This document shows, in pieces, positions 1 to 8,098 of a stretch of DNA of 64,000 nt. Below the pieces are notes generated by a model. The model was not told the DNA's origin, ran no database searches, and worked only from the letters and a program-made list of their open reading frames with translations. The stretch is taken from positions 62,001 to 126,000 of the forward strand of contig NZ_JAELVQ010000004.1 of NCBI RefSeq assembly GCF_016428595.1. Reading direction: 5' to 3'. The stretch is from Snuella sedimenti. GTDB taxonomy: Bacteria; Bacteroidota; Bacteroidia; Flavobacteriales; Flavobacteriaceae. Positions within the stretch are counted from its first letter, which is position 1; each line of letters starts with the position of its first letter. The position numbers were made by a program, and so were the translations under genes.

Positions 1-20
1 AAGAACGATAAAATTTAAAA

Positions 21-416
21 GTGAAGAAAGATATTGAAATTCCTAAAGTAGAAAACGTTTATATAGCTGTAGTGAATGAGTATAACGATATATACAAAAC
101 CCAAGATTGGAATGCGTATATTGTTAATGATAAAGCCGTTGATTTGGAAATTGTGCTTATAGTTACCAGTGGGTATTCCGAATCTAAGACCACTTCAACT
201 TTTAGGAAAAGATTGGATAAATTGCCGGCAAAAAGTTATGCTAAAATTGAGCTGATGCAAGAAGAATTGTTTGCATTGACCAATACCTTTAAAGTGTCCT
301 TTTTTGAAGGCAATAAAATGTTCGACAAAACCTATACTTTTAGAAAAAACACGATTAATGGTAACGCACTACGACCCATTCCTTTAATGCAGGCTAAAGG
401 GGTTTTGGTGAGCTAG
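21..416 (+). CDS. Conserved small flavobacterial protein of unknown function
   Basis: A 131-residue soluble protein with no signal peptide or membrane segment. The frame opens with GTG at 21. An in-frame stop at 9-11 means no longer start is possible, and the next Met is far inside the protein. The sequence alternates charged and hydrophobic stretches, with KLPAKSYAKIELMQEELFAL in the middle and FFEGNKMFDKTYTF near the end, as in a small beta-rich fold. I recall close relatives throughout Flavobacteriaceae that databases sometimes label phenylalanyl-tRNA synthetase alpha subunit; nothing here resembles a synthetase, so I do not adopt that name. It is convergent with the next gene, only 11 bp away. 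Function unknown. Confidence 0.75.
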   Translation: MKKDIEIPKVENVYIAVVNEYNDIYKTQDWNAYIVNDKAVDLEIVLIVTSGYSESKTTSTFRKRLDKLPAKSYAKIELMQEELFALTNTFKVSFFEGNKMFDKTYTFRKNTINGNALRPIPLMQAKGVLVS

Positions 417-427
417 ATTGGCTGTTT

Positions 428-1648
428 TTATTTTTTTGAGAGATTTACTTTTAACGGAATATGTACATTAAAGGAACTGCCGTCTTTGCGTTTGTTTACA
501 TTTGTAAGAGCAGAAGCACAATATAAAGTACTTGGTGATCCATCGGTTTCGATAAGGAGTTGTGGGCGTTCTAAGCGATTAACTTTAAGGGTGTCACCAT
601 TTTTAAGTATGATTTCTTTTTTCATGAAAAAAGAATTAGAAGGTTTTACCCATATAATGCCATCATTCGATTCTAAGATGGCTAACCCAGGTTGATTATC
701 AGTGATTCTTCCTGAGAAATCCTTAAACACCACATAAAATTTTTCGTGTGTTTCATGATACCACACAAAAGGATCTTCTGCAGAAGCTATTGAGCCATCA
801 TCCATTTTTATATCAAAAACATAAGAATCCAATGGTGTAAAAGGGCCTGTTGGACTATCAGAAAGGGCTACACCATGAACCCCACGCCATGAGGGGCTGT
901 ATATATTGCCTTTAAAATACAGTAAGTATTTGCCGTCGGAGGGACGTTGTACGACAGATGGATTAACAACTATAATGTTGTCTGGTTTTGTAACAGTGCC
1001 TTCCGGAGAAGGGTTTATAATATTATTAGGCTTAACACGCGTTCTTGGAGCTAGTAGAGGTGTATTGGAACGTTTAAAATTACCAGCCAGTAATTGTTCG
1101 AAGTTGTCAAATACAATAAGGCCTATTTTTTGGTTTTGCTGTACACGATCCCGCTTGCTCAATTGAGAGCCAGGAGAACCTTCTGGTTGTATTCCTGGGT
1201 CTTTTGAACCTATGTAGTATAGGTAGTATTTGCCATTAAACTTTTTAAGGTGTGGGTTGTGCACCATCTGTGCATCCCAAGCCAGTGAATCTCCCATTAG
1301 CGCCCTGCCCTTAAGCACTATTTTTTGAAAGTTAAAATCCCTATCGGGAAAATCGGAAACGGCATAGGCTATTTTGGAATGGAGCACCCAAGAGTTGCTA
1401 AAAGCAGGGAGTGAGTCGCCACACTCCCAAGTACTATATAACATATGGTATTTACCATCATTGCCTTTAACTACACTGCCACCCCAAACAAAGCGATTGG
1501 GATCGTTTAATACAGATGGTCCTATAAGAATATTACCTTTAATTGTAGCATCTATGGGTTTGGCAATGACCTGTAAACTATCTGTTTTGATAGGGTTGCA
1601 GTAAAAAAGTGTTGTTAGCAAACAGATGCTCAGAAGCCGAAAAACCAT
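428..1648 (-). CDS. Lipoprotein five-bladed beta-propeller glycoside hydrolase-like protein
   Basis: A 406-residue protein with a lipoprotein signal (LLTTLFYC), so it is exported and probably lipid-anchored. It has the repeated blade signatures of the GH43/GH117/GH130 beta-propeller superfamily: GGSVVKGNDGKYHMLYSTWE, NPHLKKFNGKYYLYYIG, NPSVVQRPSDGKYLLYFKG and AEDPFVWYHETHEKFYVVFK. The conserved acidic positions at the blade starts are compatible with a glycosidase, but the family and substrate cannot be fixed by eye. It begins 4 bp after gpsA and is probably co-transcribed with it, far from the other glycan genes and on the opposite strand. It could be a GH43-like enzyme or an unclassified relative. 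Confidence is good for the fold and low for the substrate. Confidence 0.7.
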   Translation of the reverse strand: MVFRLLSICLLTTLFYCNPIKTDSLQVIAKPIDATIKGNILIGPSVLNDPNRFVWGGSVVKGNDGKYHMLYSTWECGDSLPAFSNSWVLHSKIAYAVSDFPDRDFNFQKIVLKGRALMGDSLAWDAQMVHNPHLKKFNGKYYLYYIGSKDPGIQPEGSPGSQLSKRDRVQQNQKIGLIVFDNFEQLLAGNFKRSNTPLLAPRTRVKPNNIINPSPEGTVTKPDNIIVVNPSVVQRPSDGKYLLYFKGNIYSPSWRGVHGVALSDSPTGPFTPLDSYVFDIKMDDGSIASAEDPFVWYHETHEKFYVVFKDFSGRITDNQPGLAILESNDGIIWVKPSNSFFMKKEIILKNGDTLKVNRLERPQLLIETDGSPSTLYCASALTNVNKRKDGSSFNVHIPLKVNLSKK

Positions 1649-1652
1649 ATTC

Positions 1653-2654
1653 TCAGTCCAATTTTTCAGTTAGTTTTTTAAAGGTTTTTTTAGGGTCTTT
1701 GCCTTCGTATAAAATATCATATACAGCATTTATAATAGGTAAGCGTGTTTTCTTTTTGTTTTTTTCGTTAAGTAAATGAGCACTTTTGCTGGCGTAATAG
1801 CCTTCAGCAATCATACTCATTTCCATTTGGGCCGATTTTACTGTGTACCCTTTACCTATCATATTCCCAAACATGCGGTTTCTGGAAAATACGGAATAGC
1901 CAGTAACTAGTAAATCGCCTAGGTAAGCCGAATTATTTATGTTACGTTTCATTTTATGCATTTTTTTAATAAAGCGTTTCATTTCCCTAATGGCATTGCT
2001 CATTAGAACACTTTGGAAGTTGTCCCCATATCCCAGGCCATGTGCAATTCCGGCAGCAATAGCGTAAATGTTTTTGAGCATCACGGCGTATTCTACACCT
2101 ATAATGTCATCACTAATTTTGGTCTTTATATAGTCGCTTGATAGGGCGTTAGCTATATCTTGTGCTTTTTCATCGTCAGCACATGAAATAGTAAGGTAAG
2201 ATAAGCGTTCCAAAGCGACCTCTTCGGCATGGCAAGGTCCTGCAATAACAGCAATGTTTTTATAAGGAATTTTATAAGCCTCATGAAAATGTTCGCCAAC
2301 TAATAAGCCAGTTTCAGGCATAATGCCTTTTACTGCCGATACAATGGTTTTATTTGATATGTCTACGGTTAATTTTTCTAATTCACTGTGGATAAAGGCA
2401 GACGGGATTACAAAAATTAACACGTCGGCATAAGTTGCCATTTCATTAATATCATTACTAAGTTTTAATTGATTTAAGTGAAATTCAACAGAACTTAAAT
2501 AATTTGGATTATGCTGTTCTTTTAATAAGTGCTCCTTTGTGTAAACGCTCCTCATATACCAACCTACTTCATCCAAGTTTTCACAAAGCATTTTTACAAT
2601 AGCGGTGGCCCAACTGCCAGCTCCAAAAACGGCATATTTTAAATGGTTACTCAT
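1653..2654 (-). CDS. gpsA: Glycerol-3-phosphate dehydrogenase [NAD(P)+]
   Basis: This 333-residue cytoplasmic enzyme reduces dihydroxyacetone phosphate to sn-glycerol-3-phosphate for phospholipid synthesis. The N-terminal Rossmann motif is FGAGSWATA, with Ala where most homologues have Gly. The family signatures AVKGIMPETG and IAGPCHAEEVA follow, then the C-terminal helical substrate domain with EYAVMLKNIYAIAAGIAHGLG, which carries the catalytic Lys, and NAIREMKRF. Length is normal for the family. It is the first gene of a two-gene minus-strand unit, with the beta-propeller lipoprotein starting 4 bp downstream. Confidence 0.95.
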   Translation of the reverse strand: MSNHLKYAVFGAGSWATAIVKMLCENLDEVGWYMRSVYTKEHLLKEQHNPNYLSSVEFHLNQLKLSNDINEMATYADVLIFVIPSAFIHSELEKLTVDISNKTIVSAVKGIMPETGLLVGEHFHEAYKIPYKNIAVIAGPCHAEEVALERLSYLTISCADDEKAQDIANALSSDYIKTKISDDIIGVEYAVMLKNIYAIAAGIAHGLGYGDNFQSVLMSNAIREMKRFIKKMHKMKRNINNSAYLGDLLVTGYSVFSRNRMFGNMIGKGYTVKSAQMEMSMIAEGYYASKSAHLLNEKNKKKTRLPIINAVYDILYEGKDPKKTFKKLTEKLD

Positions 2655-2737
2655 ATAAATAAAAATATCATTGAGGTATCAAAAGTACACAAAAATATTA
2701 ACCTCTTTTTAAACATAAAGCCATAGCTTTCTTTTTT

Positions 2738-2754
2738 TTGGCACGTGTTTTGAA
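2738..2754 (+). promoter_or_regulatory. Sigma-54 (RpoN)-type -24/-12 promoter
   Basis: TTGGCACG, four bases, then TTGAA matches the RpoN consensus TTGGCACG-N4-TTGCA in all but one position (A for C in the -12 element). It lies about 30-35 bp upstream of the lipoprotein start at 2783/2789, the expected distance for a -12 element plus a short leader. No enhancer-binding protein gene is present in the window. Confidence 0.55.
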
Positions 2755-2782
2755 TTCCTTGAAATATGAACTTTAAAACAGT

Positions 2783-3724
2783 ATGATTATGAAGCCAGTA
2801 AAATTACTTTTAAGCTTTTCTTTAATTGCGATGTTGTTTACCTCGTGTTATACAGAGGTAGTGGTAGATGATTATGAAGAGCCTACAATTTCAATAAATC
2901 AGTTATTGCGCTCTTATGAGTTGTGGTACGTCGATATTAATAAGACCATAGGTTATGGAGAAACTCCATTTTTACAAAAGGCCTTTACTATTTCATTTAG
3001 AAATGGTACACTATATGCAAACAATAATATTGTTGGGTTAGGAGCTACAGGAAATGGTTTTGGCATTGCAGTGGCCGATTACGATGCTAATGATATGATA
3101 TTGGATGTAAATCATGATATTGATGGTTTTGAGACTTTTGATGTGTTTCAAATCGATAATAACACGATAGAACTTTATAATCCCAATAATGATACGTCTT
3201 ACTTTTTAGAAGGCTATCAGCGTAGCACTTTTGATTACGATTTTGTATTTTATGATAACATTCATTATTTCTTACAGGAATACGAAGCATGGGAAAAAAC
3301 ATATACGAGCGAATATGGTGCTATAAATGAATTTGATAATGAAACATTCTTGCAATTTTTGGCAGGAGGGAACGATTCGACTTTTCAAAGTTCCCAAAGC
3401 GAAAACGGAACGCCCATAGATCAGTTGGAGTGGGATTATACAGGTATTTATGGTGTAGGGGATGTTAACGGGAATATGTATTTGAAAACTTTAACATTAG
3501 ATTATGATTACTTCGACAATGAATTCTTTGAATTGAGCGTTATAAATGATGGAAAGATAGAATTATATCACCCAGCATCGGAGACGGTATATGAATTTGA
3601 GGGTAGAGGCTATATACAGTATTTAAAGAAAGCTAATGTTAAAGGAGAAACTACCACCGATAAGATGCGTAAACATAGAAAAGATAAAGTAGAAAATCCG
3701 AGAGAGCATACTCGGGTTAAGTAA
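2783..3724 (+). CDS. Hypothetical exported lipoprotein, Asp/Tyr-rich
   Basis: A 313-residue lipoprotein: the signal peptide ends in LFTSC, followed by an acidic mature N-terminus (VVVDDYEEPT). The body has two similar halves. Each runs from a short LLRSYELWY- or FLQEYEAWEKTY-type helix into beta-rich Asp/Asn/Tyr sequence (NNTIELYNPNNDTSYFLEGY versus DGKIELYHPASETVYEFEGR), which suggests an internal duplication of a lipocalin-like or immunoglobulin-like unit. The C-terminus is strongly basic (DKMRKHRKDK). Two ATGs six bases apart (2783, 2789) both give a workable signal peptide. It is convergent with nadD and shares a bidirectional terminator with it. Homologues sit next to nadD in other flavobacteria and are sometimes misnamed after it; no adenylyltransferase motif is present. 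Function unknown. Confidence 0.75.
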   Translation: MIMKPVKLLLSFSLIAMLFTSCYTEVVVDDYEEPTISINQLLRSYELWYVDINKTIGYGETPFLQKAFTISFRNGTLYANNNIVGLGATGNGFGIAVADYDANDMILDVNHDIDGFETFDVFQIDNNTIELYNPNNDTSYFLEGYQRSTFDYDFVFYDNIHYFLQEYEAWEKTYTSEYGAINEFDNETFLQFLAGGNDSTFQSSQSENGTPIDQLEWDYTGIYGVGDVNGNMYLKTLTLDYDYFDNEFFELSVINDGKIELYHPASETVYEFEGRGYIQYLKKANVKGETTTDKMRKHRKDKVENPREHTRVK

Positions 3725-3748
3725 TAATTTGGTTGGTTATTTAGTTGT

Positions 3749-3791
3749 GAAACTGTTTAAGATGCTTTTTCTTAGGCAGTTTCTTTTTTTT
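3749..3791. terminator. Bidirectional hairpin terminator between convergent genes
   Basis: Arms GAAACTG and CAGTTTC with a nested TTAAGA/TCTTAG pairing form a stem, followed by a run of eight T on the plus strand. It ends the lipoprotein transcript. A-rich sequence on the other side allows weaker use by the nadD operon. Confidence 0.7.
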
Positions 3792-3806
3792 AATGGTTAG
3801 CTGTGG

Positions 3807-4385
3807 TCATTTATAAAAGCTGGTCTCATCTAAATAGTTCCAAACATTTTCTGGTAACATGGGTTTTACATTTTTACCAGCTTTAATGGCCTGACGAATA
3901 AAAGAAGAAGACAGTTCGATAATAGGGGCATCTATAGGAAGAATGTTATTGTGCTCAATCAAAGGAGGGGTTGTGTTGTCTTGAGTAATTCGGGGATAAA
4001 CATAAATGTGGTGATTTTTCAGAATGAGTTCATAGTTTTTCCATTTATGAAAGCTTTTTAGATTGTCTTGTCCCATAATTAAAGAAAATGTATGTTCGGG
4101 GTGTTTTTCTTGTAAATAAGTGAGCGTATTAATTGTATAGTTGGGTTGAGGCAAGTTAAATTCAATATCACTTGGTTTGAGCTTAGGGTGATCTTTGGTG
4201 GCACGATAAACCATCTCTAATCGTTGATAATTATCAAGCAAAGTACTTTTCTTTTTAAAGGGGCTGTGAGGAGTAACTACAAACCACACTTGGTCGAGGT
4301 TACTGTATTCAACAATATAATTGGCAATGATAAGATGTCCTATGTGTATAGGGTTAAAAGAACCAAAAAACAATCCTATTTGCAT
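3807..4385 (-). CDS. nadD: Nicotinate-nucleotide adenylyltransferase
   Basis: This 192-residue cytoplasmic enzyme transfers AMP from ATP to nicotinate mononucleotide in NAD synthesis. The nucleotidyltransferase signature GLFFGSFNPIHIGH is at the N-terminus, with HIGH as the second half of the active-site motif. IMGQDN lies in the middle, and the C-terminal SSSFIR corresponds to the family ISSTxIR motif. It is the last gene of the yicC-gmk-nadD unit, starting 10 bp after gmk, an order conserved in Flavobacteriia. Confidence 0.95.
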   Translation of the reverse strand: MQIGLFFGSFNPIHIGHLIIANYIVEYSNLDQVWFVVTPHSPFKKKSTLLDNYQRLEMVYRATKDHPKLKPSDIEFNLPQPNYTINTLTYLQEKHPEHTFSLIMGQDNLKSFHKWKNYELILKNHHIYVYPRITQDNTTPPLIEHNNILPIDAPIIELSSSFIRQAIKAGKNVKPMLPENVWNYLDETSFYK

Positions 4386-4395
4386 GATTTACCGT

Positions 4396-4983
4396 TTATG
4401 AATTCACAAAGTTGCCTACTACATTTTCGGCATCGTTAAATGCTTTTTGTAAGTCGTCATTTTCTATAATTACATCAAACAGGGGAGCGGTGGCTAATTC
4501 GGCTGATGCTTTGGCAACACGCATGTTTATTTTGTCCTCGGTTTCGGTTTTTCGTTTTTTTAACCTAATCTTTAATTCATCAATACTCGGCGGTTTAACA
4601 AAAACAGCTAACGTTTGCTCAGGGAATTTGCGTTTAATACGTAAGCCGCCAGAAACATCAATATCAAAAATAACATGTTTTCCTTTTGCCCAAATGCGCT
4701 CTACTTCCGATTTTAGGGTGCCGTAAAAATTATCACGGTATACCTCTTCCCATTCTAAAAATTCGCCGTGCTTGATTTTGTCTTTAAAGGCATCGGCCGA
4801 TAAAAAATAATAATCTTTACCATCTACTTCTGTTCCGCGTTTAGCCCTAGACGTTGCAGAAATTGAAAACTCCAGATTTAAATTATCGATGCCAAGCAAG
4901 TGTCTTACAATAGTTGTTTTTCCCGAGCCAGAAGGGGCAGAAAATACAATAAGCTTGCCTTCTTTTAAATTGTTATTTATCAC
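4396..4983 (-). CDS. gmk: Guanylate kinase
   Basis: This 195-residue kinase phosphorylates GMP to GDP. The P-loop SAPSGSGKTT is near residue 15. The GMP-binding region follows with SATSRAKRGTEVDGKDYYFL and GEFLEWEEVYRDNFYGT, then the lid/core segment HVIFDIDVSGGLRIK. Length and domain order are normal. It lies 22 bp downstream of the yicC-like gene and 10 bp upstream of nadD, all on the minus strand and probably co-transcribed. Confidence 0.96.
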   Translation of the reverse strand: MINNNLKEGKLIVFSAPSGSGKTTIVRHLLGIDNLNLEFSISATSRAKRGTEVDGKDYYFLSADAFKDKIKHGEFLEWEEVYRDNFYGTLKSEVERIWAKGKHVIFDIDVSGGLRIKRKFPEQTLAVFVKPPSIDELKIRLKKRKTETEDKINMRVAKASAELATAPLFDVIIENDDLQKAFNDAENVVGNFVNS

Positions 4984-5005
4984 GCTTCTTTTTAATTTAT
5001 AGTAA

Positions 5006-5863
5006 CTAAAGTACGTTAAGTAGCTGTTCTTTGATTTTTTCGAGCTCGTCTTTCATTTGTACCACTAATTGTTGCATTGGTGCATAATTACTTTTAGAAC
5101 CTATGGTGTTGATTTCACGTCCAATTTCTTGGCCAATGAAGCCAAGTTTTTTCCCGTTGGAATCTTTAGAATTAATACTTTCAGTAAAATAGTTTAAATG
5201 ATTTTTTAAACGGACTTTTTCTTCGGTAATGTCAAATTTTTCAATATAATATACCAACTCTTGTTCAAAGCGGTTTTCGTCGTATTTTTCCTTGAGTTCT
5301 TCAACACCCTTAAGCAAGCGTTCACGAACGCCTTCAATCCGCTCAGGATCCATTGCTATAACTTGATCGAGTAAATCGCCAATAATAGTAATACGGTTGT
5401 TAAAATCGATTTCAAGTACTTTGCCTTCGTCAAGTCTATAAGTATTTAATTGGGCTACAGCTATTTTGATTTCTTCTTCTATAGCTTGCCATTCACGTTC
5501 ATCAATTTCTTCTCTAACAGTATTTAAAGCATCGGGAAACCGAACAGCCATTTTGAGAAGTTCTATTTCGTCACCATTAACAACTTGTTTTAGCTGTTGG
5601 ATGTATTGTTTCACAACAGGCGTGTTAATTTGTGTAGAAGTATCTTCGGCAGTTGCTTCCACATAGATAGAAAAATCTATTTTACCACGTCCTAAAGCAT
5701 CTGCAAGTAGTTTTCTAATGACAAGTTCTTTTTCTCTGTATATGGTAGGCATTCTGGCATTTAAATCCAGATTCTTACTGTTAAGGGATTTTAACTCAAT
5801 TGTGATTTTTTTTGTAGGTAATTGTAAAACAGATTTTCCATAACCTGTCATTGAATAAATCAT
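5006..5863 (-). CDS. YicC/YloC family endoribonuclease-like protein
   Basis: A 285-residue protein starting with the diagnostic MTGYGKS motif just after MIYS. The conserved C-terminal DUF1732 region includes KLGFIGQEIGREINTIGSKS. Characterised relatives (E. coli YicC, B. subtilis YloC) are RNA-binding, RNA-cleaving stress-related proteins; the precise role in flavobacteria is unknown. Long charged helices fill the middle. It is the promoter-proximal gene of the yicC-gmk-nadD unit, whose promoter must lie in 5864-6160. Confidence 0.9.
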   Translation of the reverse strand: MIYSMTGYGKSVLQLPTKKITIELKSLNSKNLDLNARMPTIYREKELVIRKLLADALGRGKIDFSIYVEATAEDTSTQINTPVVKQYIQQLKQVVNGDEIELLKMAVRFPDALNTVREEIDEREWQAIEEEIKIAVAQLNTYRLDEGKVLEIDFNNRITIIGDLLDQVIAMDPERIEGVRERLLKGVEELKEKYDENRFEQELVYYIEKFDITEEKVRLKNHLNYFTESINSKDSNGKKLGFIGQEIGREINTIGSKSNYAPMQQLVVQMKDELEKIKEQLLNVL

Positions 5864-6124
5864 AAACGGATGTTTTTAATTTATGCAAAAGTACATGAAT
5901 TTTTTCATTTGATATGAGCTATAACAAATCTTGATACTCATTCAAGTAAGCTAATCAAAACATAAAGAAGGTAAACCAATAAATTTAAAATGGTTGACGT
6001 CATTTTGGCTATTTGTAAGTAACTTTTTTAATACTTAAAATAATATTGTTTGGCTTACAAGTAATTCTGAAAACACTTTACGACCTTTGGCTCTTGTTTT
6101 AAAGCTTTCCAGGATGAGTTTTCA

Positions 6125-6132
6125 TATATTTG
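6125..6132 (+). promoter_or_regulatory. Candidate Bacteroidota -7 box upstream of the FGE gene
   Basis: TATATTTG fits the TAnnTTTG consensus and lies about 30 bp before the ATG at 6163. A -33 TTTG at good spacing is not obvious. The rest of the 299-bp divergent gap (5864-6162) shows no gene or strong hairpin. Confidence 0.35.
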
Positions 6133-6162
6133 TCGTTTGTCAAAAAAAACATTGATTAGTAA

Positions 6163-7272
6163 ATGAAGGATCGATTGATTGTTATGGTTTCATGTATTGG
6201 GCTTCTGGTGCTTTTTGGTTGTAAGGATCAAAAAGTAGGCAGTGGTACTGATTCAGTAAAAAATAGTAGTATACAAATTGAGGATAAGGATAGTTTGGTC
6301 AATAATCCTCCAAAGGGAATGGTTTGGATTCCTTCTGGCACTTTTTTGCAAGGCGCTGTTCCTCATGATCAGATGGCTATGGCCCATGAAAAGCCTCAGC
6401 ATCCAGTTCAAGTAGATGGATTTTTCATGGATATTACCGAGGTTACCAATGCGCAATTTTCGAAGTTTGTTGAAGCCACTGGATATGTTACGGTTGCTGA
6501 GCGGGAAATTGATTGGGAAGAAATGAAAAAACAAATCCCCGAAGGTACTCCCAAACCTCACGATAGTATATTAAAACCAGGGTCTTTGTTGTTTAAGAAA
6601 ACAAAATCATCAGTACCTAATTTATATGATTTTTCGCAATGGTGGCAATGGTCCATTGGTACTAATTGGCGACATCCTGTCGGACCAGATAGCACTATTG
6701 AAGGGAAAGAAAATTATCCGGTTGTCCATGTAGCTTTTGAAGATGCGCAGGCCTATTGTAAATGGGCAGGAAGACGTTTGCCAACGGAGGCAGAATGGGA
6801 GTATGCTGCAAGGGGAAATAAAGAGAATACTACTTTTTTTTGGGGGAATGATAGAGGTGAATTGTCTAAAAAGGCTAACAGTTGGGAAGGTGAGTTTCCT
6901 GTAAGTAATACATTAGAAGATGGATTTGAAAGAGCAGCACCAGTAAGAACGTATCCGCCAAATGGTTTTGGGCTTTATGATATGGCTGGTAACGTTTGGG
7001 AATTTACTACAGATTGGTATCATTTAAATTATTATAAAACCTTGGCAGAAAAAAAGGGGGCGGTGAATAACCCCAAAGGAGCCGCTAAGGCCTATAACCC
7101 TAACAACCCATATATTCAGGAAAAAGTAATAAAAGGTGGCTCTTTTTTGTGTAGCGATTCGTATTGTGCTAGTTACAGAGTGTCTGCCCGCATGGGAACT
7201 AGTATGGATTCTTCTGCAGAACATGTTGGTTTTCGTACTGTGGCCACTCCCCAAATGCTGTCAGAACATTAA
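6163..7272 (+). CDS. Exported formylglycine-generating enzyme (SUMF1/FGE family) lipoprotein
   Basis: A 369-residue lipoprotein (signal ending LVLFGC) with one FGE-sulfatase domain from about residue 50 to the end. Family signatures are GMVWIPSGTF, ITEVTNAQFSKFV, PVVHVAFEDAQAYCKWAGRR, LPTEAEWEYAARG and GFGLYDMAGNVWEF. The C-terminal KGGSFLCSDSYCASYRVSAR keeps both catalytic cysteines (Cys330 and Cys335, spaced C-x4-C) and VGFRTV. FGE oxidises a Cys or Ser in type I sulfatases to formylglycine. Because both copper-ligating cysteines are present, this looks like a true activase rather than one of the many Cys-less FGE-like proteins. No sulfatase is encoded nearby. It converges on the LytTR regulator gene. 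Confidence 0.88.
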   Translation: MKDRLIVMVSCIGLLVLFGCKDQKVGSGTDSVKNSSIQIEDKDSLVNNPPKGMVWIPSGTFLQGAVPHDQMAMAHEKPQHPVQVDGFFMDITEVTNAQFSKFVEATGYVTVAEREIDWEEMKKQIPEGTPKPHDSILKPGSLLFKKTKSSVPNLYDFSQWWQWSIGTNWRHPVGPDSTIEGKENYPVVHVAFEDAQAYCKWAGRRLPTEAEWEYAARGNKENTTFFWGNDRGELSKKANSWEGEFPVSNTLEDGFERAAPVRTYPPNGFGLYDMAGNVWEFTTDWYHLNYYKTLAEKKGAVNNPKGAAKAYNPNNPYIQEKVIKGGSFLCSDSYCASYRVSARMGTSMDSSAEHVGFRTVATPQMLSEH

Positions 7273-7313
7273 TAAAAGGAATGCTAATTTGTTAATTTGT
7301 TGTCTTAGTGATG

Positions 7314-8024
7314 TTATATGGAGGAGTTTAAGATCTGATCTTTAACTGTATCGAGGTAAGATCTACCTATAACATATTTAATCCCGTCAATTTCAATACT
7401 GTTGCCTTCAATAGCGTCAATTTTGTTAATAGCGATGGTATAAGAGCGGTGGATGCGAATAAAATCTTTTGTAGGCAATAAGTTTGTGAAATCCGATAAG
7501 GTGCTATGAATTATGTATTTACCAGAAGTAGTACTAATTTTTAAATAATCTTTTAGACTTTCAATAATTAAGATTTCATCTAAAAATATCTTTTTCATTT
7601 TTTTCTTATCAATTTTAATAAAAAGATAAGGGCGTTGTTTTTCCCTATTTGTAGAGGCTTTGTTAATATCTAGTCTTCTGTAAATCTTGTTAATGGCTTT
7701 CATAAACCTAGGGAATTCAATAGGTTTTATTAGGTAATCAAGCGCATCAAGTTCGTAGGTCTCAACTGCAAAATCAGTATATGCCGTTGTAATGATTATA
7801 AGCGGTGGATTTTCTAAACTTTTTATAAAATTCAGTCCATCTAAAACAGGCATATTTATGTCTAAAAAGATAACATCTACTGCGTTGTGTTTTAAAAAAT
7901 TTAAGGCGTCAATAGCATTGCCAAATGTGTTTACAAGATCAGCGTCTTCAATTTGTTGCAGGTAGTTTTTCACAACATTAATAGCTAATGGCTCATCATC
8001 TATAATCAAGCATTTTATCTTCAT
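7314..8024 (-). CDS. LytTR-type response regulator
   Basis: An N-terminal receiver domain (IIDDEPLA acidic pocket; phospho-acceptor Asp55 in VIFLDINMP; the Thr of IIITTAYT and Lys of YLIKPIEF also present) is followed by a C-terminal LytTR DNA-binding domain with FIRIHRSYTIAINKIDAI and ALDYLIKP-type linker sequence. I place the start at the ATG at 8024, giving MKIKCLIIDDEPLA; an upstream ATG at 8057 adds 11 residues unlike the family. It lies about 75 bp downstream of the histidine kinase on the same strand and is its likely partner. Target genes are unknown; the divergent glycan locus is the obvious candidate. Confidence 0.92.
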   Translation of the reverse strand: MKIKCLIIDDEPLAINVVKNYLQQIEDADLVNTFGNAIDALNFLKHNAVDVIFLDINMPVLDGLNFIKSLENPPLIIITTAYTDFAVETYELDALDYLIKPIEFPRFMKAINKIYRRLDINKASTNREKQRPYLFIKIDKKKMKKIFLDEILIIESLKDYLKISTTSGKYIIHSTLSDFTNLLPTKDFIRIHRSYTIAINKIDAIEGNSIEIDGIKYVIGRSYLDTVKDQILNSSI

Positions 8025-8098
8025 CTGTAAGGTTTTTATTGACGTGTTAATTGCCAATTTATTTAAACATCTATCTGTTGCGTGAGGAAGGTGTAAAT

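Noticed and set aside
21-416. Phenylalanyl-tRNA synthetase alpha subunit annotation for the first gene
   Set aside because: 131 residues without class II synthetase motifs; the name appears to be a propagated database error.
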